Shown piece after piece: positions 63,142 through 64,000 of a stretch of DNA of 64,000 nt (its first letter is position 1; each line of letters starts with the position of its first letter). The notes beneath the pieces were generated by a model, which worked only from the letters and a program-made list of their open reading frames with translations, was not told where the DNA came from and ran no database searches. The stretch is taken from NCBI RefSeq assembly GCF_003937825.1, contig NZ_RSFW01000003.1, positions 62,001 through 126,000 of the forward strand, given 5' to 3'. The position numbers and the translations under genes were made by a program. Origin of the DNA: Mesobacillus subterraneus (GTDB taxonomy: Bacteria; Bacillota; Bacilli; Bacillales; Cytobacillaceae).

Positions 63142-64000
63142 TTGCTAGAATTAAAAGAGCGTATCGAACAGCACATTGATCAAATAAGTGAGTATACCGC
63201 AACTCCCGGAAGAGGAACGACACGGCTAACCTATAGCCAGGAGGATTTGCAGGCTCGCCAGTATATAAAAAAGAAGATGAATGAATATGGACTTCAGGTT
63301 CGTGAAGATGGCTTCGGGAATATCTTTGGCAAGCTGGAAGGCACATTAAAAGATGCACCAAGCGTTTTGATTGGATCACACTTTGACTCTGTACCCCACG
63401 GCGGCTCCTACGACGGGCCCGCCGGGGTGGTGGCTGCACTCGAGGTGGCCGGACTTTTTGCCAAACATAACGTCACACCTAAATATCCATTGGAGATCGT
63501 TGCATTAGTGGAAGAAGAAGGCGCCAGATTTGGTGGAGGATTGCTGGGGTCCAGAGGGATGGTTGGGCTCCTGAGTGAAGAAGATTTTAATAGCTTAGCA
63601 GATAAAGACGGCATTTCAACTGTAGAAGCGATGCGGAAGATCGGTCTCGATCCATCGCTTCCGAAGCAAAGAGATCCAGGGACAATGAAAGCTTTTCTGG
63701 AGTTACATATTGAACAAGGTCCTATTTTAGAAGAAAAGAAGATTCCAATCGGAGTTGTCGAAGCAATTGTCGGTTTGACTCAGCTGGAAGTGAATGTGAA
63801 GGGACAGGCAGGCCATGCGGGCACAACTCCAATGGACCGCCGGGCAGACGCACTGGTGGCCGCATCAAACATGATTGGTCAGCTGCCCGGACTTGCGGCT
63901 GAGGAAGGGAAAGGCACTGTCATTACGGTTGGACGCCTGAATGTTTTTCCGAATGGTGCCAATGTCATACCGGATGAAGTCGTTTTTTCAGTGGATATCC
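63142..64000 (+). CDS. M20-family N-carbamoyl-amino-acid or allantoate amidohydrolase, 3' truncated by the window edge
   Basis: TTG start with AAGGAGG eight bases upstream; 286 residues visible. Zn-dependent amidase of the hydantoinase/carbamoylase (Hyu) group: TPGRGTTRLTYSQEDLQAR, metal His in LIGSHFDSVPHGGSYDGPAGVVAALEV with the bridging Asp, EEEGARFGGGLLGSRGM (catalytic Glu pair), ELHIEQGPILE with ligand His, and GQAGHAGTTPMDRRADAL in the dimerisation domain. It hydrolyses N-carbamoyl or ureido compounds. About 130 C-terminal residues lie beyond the window. Cotranscribed with the permease. Confidence 0.88.
   Translation, partial: MLELKERIEQHIDQISEYTATPGRGTTRLTYSQEDLQARQYIKKKMNEYGLQVREDGFGNIFGKLEGTLKDAPSVLIGSHFDSVPHGGSYDGPAGVVAALEVAGLFAKHNVTPKYPLEIVALVEEEGARFGGGLLGSRGMVGLLSEEDFNSLADKDGISTVEAMRKIGLDPSLPKQRDPGTMKAFLELHIEQGPILEEKKIPIGVVEAIVGLTQLEVNVKGQAGHAGTTPMDRRADALVAASNMIGQLPGLAAEEGKGTVITVGRLNVFPNGANVIPDEVVFSVDI

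Overview
The window looks like chromosome from an aerobic, spore-forming, low-GC Bacillaceae (Bacillus, Mesobacillus or Cytobacillus type). The evidence is purine-rich Shine-Dalgarno sites, frequent TTG and GTG starts, many U-run terminators, and families typical of the group: PaiA/PaiB, a Bce-type antimicrobial-peptide module, an RsbR paralogue, bacterial nitric oxide synthase, BsuPI-type lipoprotein, DUF3231 and CcpA-type cre sites. No rRNA, tRNA, CRISPR, prophage or complete insertion sequence was seen. The first and last genes run off the window.

Layout. 1-11.9 kb: a DUF3231 protein, secreted thermolysin-like protease, S9 peptidase, BCS1-like AAA ATPase, an HExxH protein coupled to paiA-paiB, and a secreted M28 aminopeptidase. 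Four copies of a palindromic dispersed repeat lie here; two of them abut or supply stop codons. 12-16.7 kb: a Bce-type two-component system and ABC transporter. 16.8-19.4 kb: small membrane proteins, a three-unit hairpin array and two tail-to-tail Crp/Fnr regulators.

19.5-32.8 kb is the main catabolic island. In order it encodes an HpaB-type flavin monooxygenase, an FAD-synthetase domain protein, a flavin reductase, 3-hydroxyanthranilate dioxygenase, ACMS decarboxylase, a RidA-type deaminase, an aldehyde dehydrogenase, oxopentenoate hydratase, acetaldehyde dehydrogenase, hydroxyoxovalerate aldolase, oxalocrotonate decarboxylase, a TRAP transporter and a tautomerase. Together these form a complete route from anthranilate through 3-hydroxyanthranilate to pyruvate and acetyl-CoA. 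The layout matches the anthranilate pathway described in Geobacillus thermodenitrificans, with a candidate uptake system added. A perfect CRP/FNR-like palindrome and a cre-like box lie before the TRAP genes.

32.8-42.8 kb holds two divergent operons: DapA-like lyase/SDR/YeiH/AbrB/VOC to the left, and TctC-TctB-TctA/GntR/MmgE-PrpD to the right. A near-identical 19-bp operator sits before each, and the rightward one also has a perfect cre. The substrate is unknown. The MmgE/PrpD gene is frameshifted at a G6 run.

42.9-64 kb contains an AraC regulator with small enzymes, nitric oxide synthase, a redoxin lipoprotein with an in-frame UGA and a SECIS-like hairpin (probable selenoprotein), an acyl-ACP desaturase, a DNA-binding/J-domain protein, a cluster of orphan envelope proteins, peptidases and transporters, a small alarmone-hydrolase-like protein, an RsbR paralogue, and at the right edge a permease with an M20 amidohydrolase. 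A 12-unit array of 21-bp repeats (57.7 kb) has the same period as a six-unit array of different sequence at 25.8 kb.
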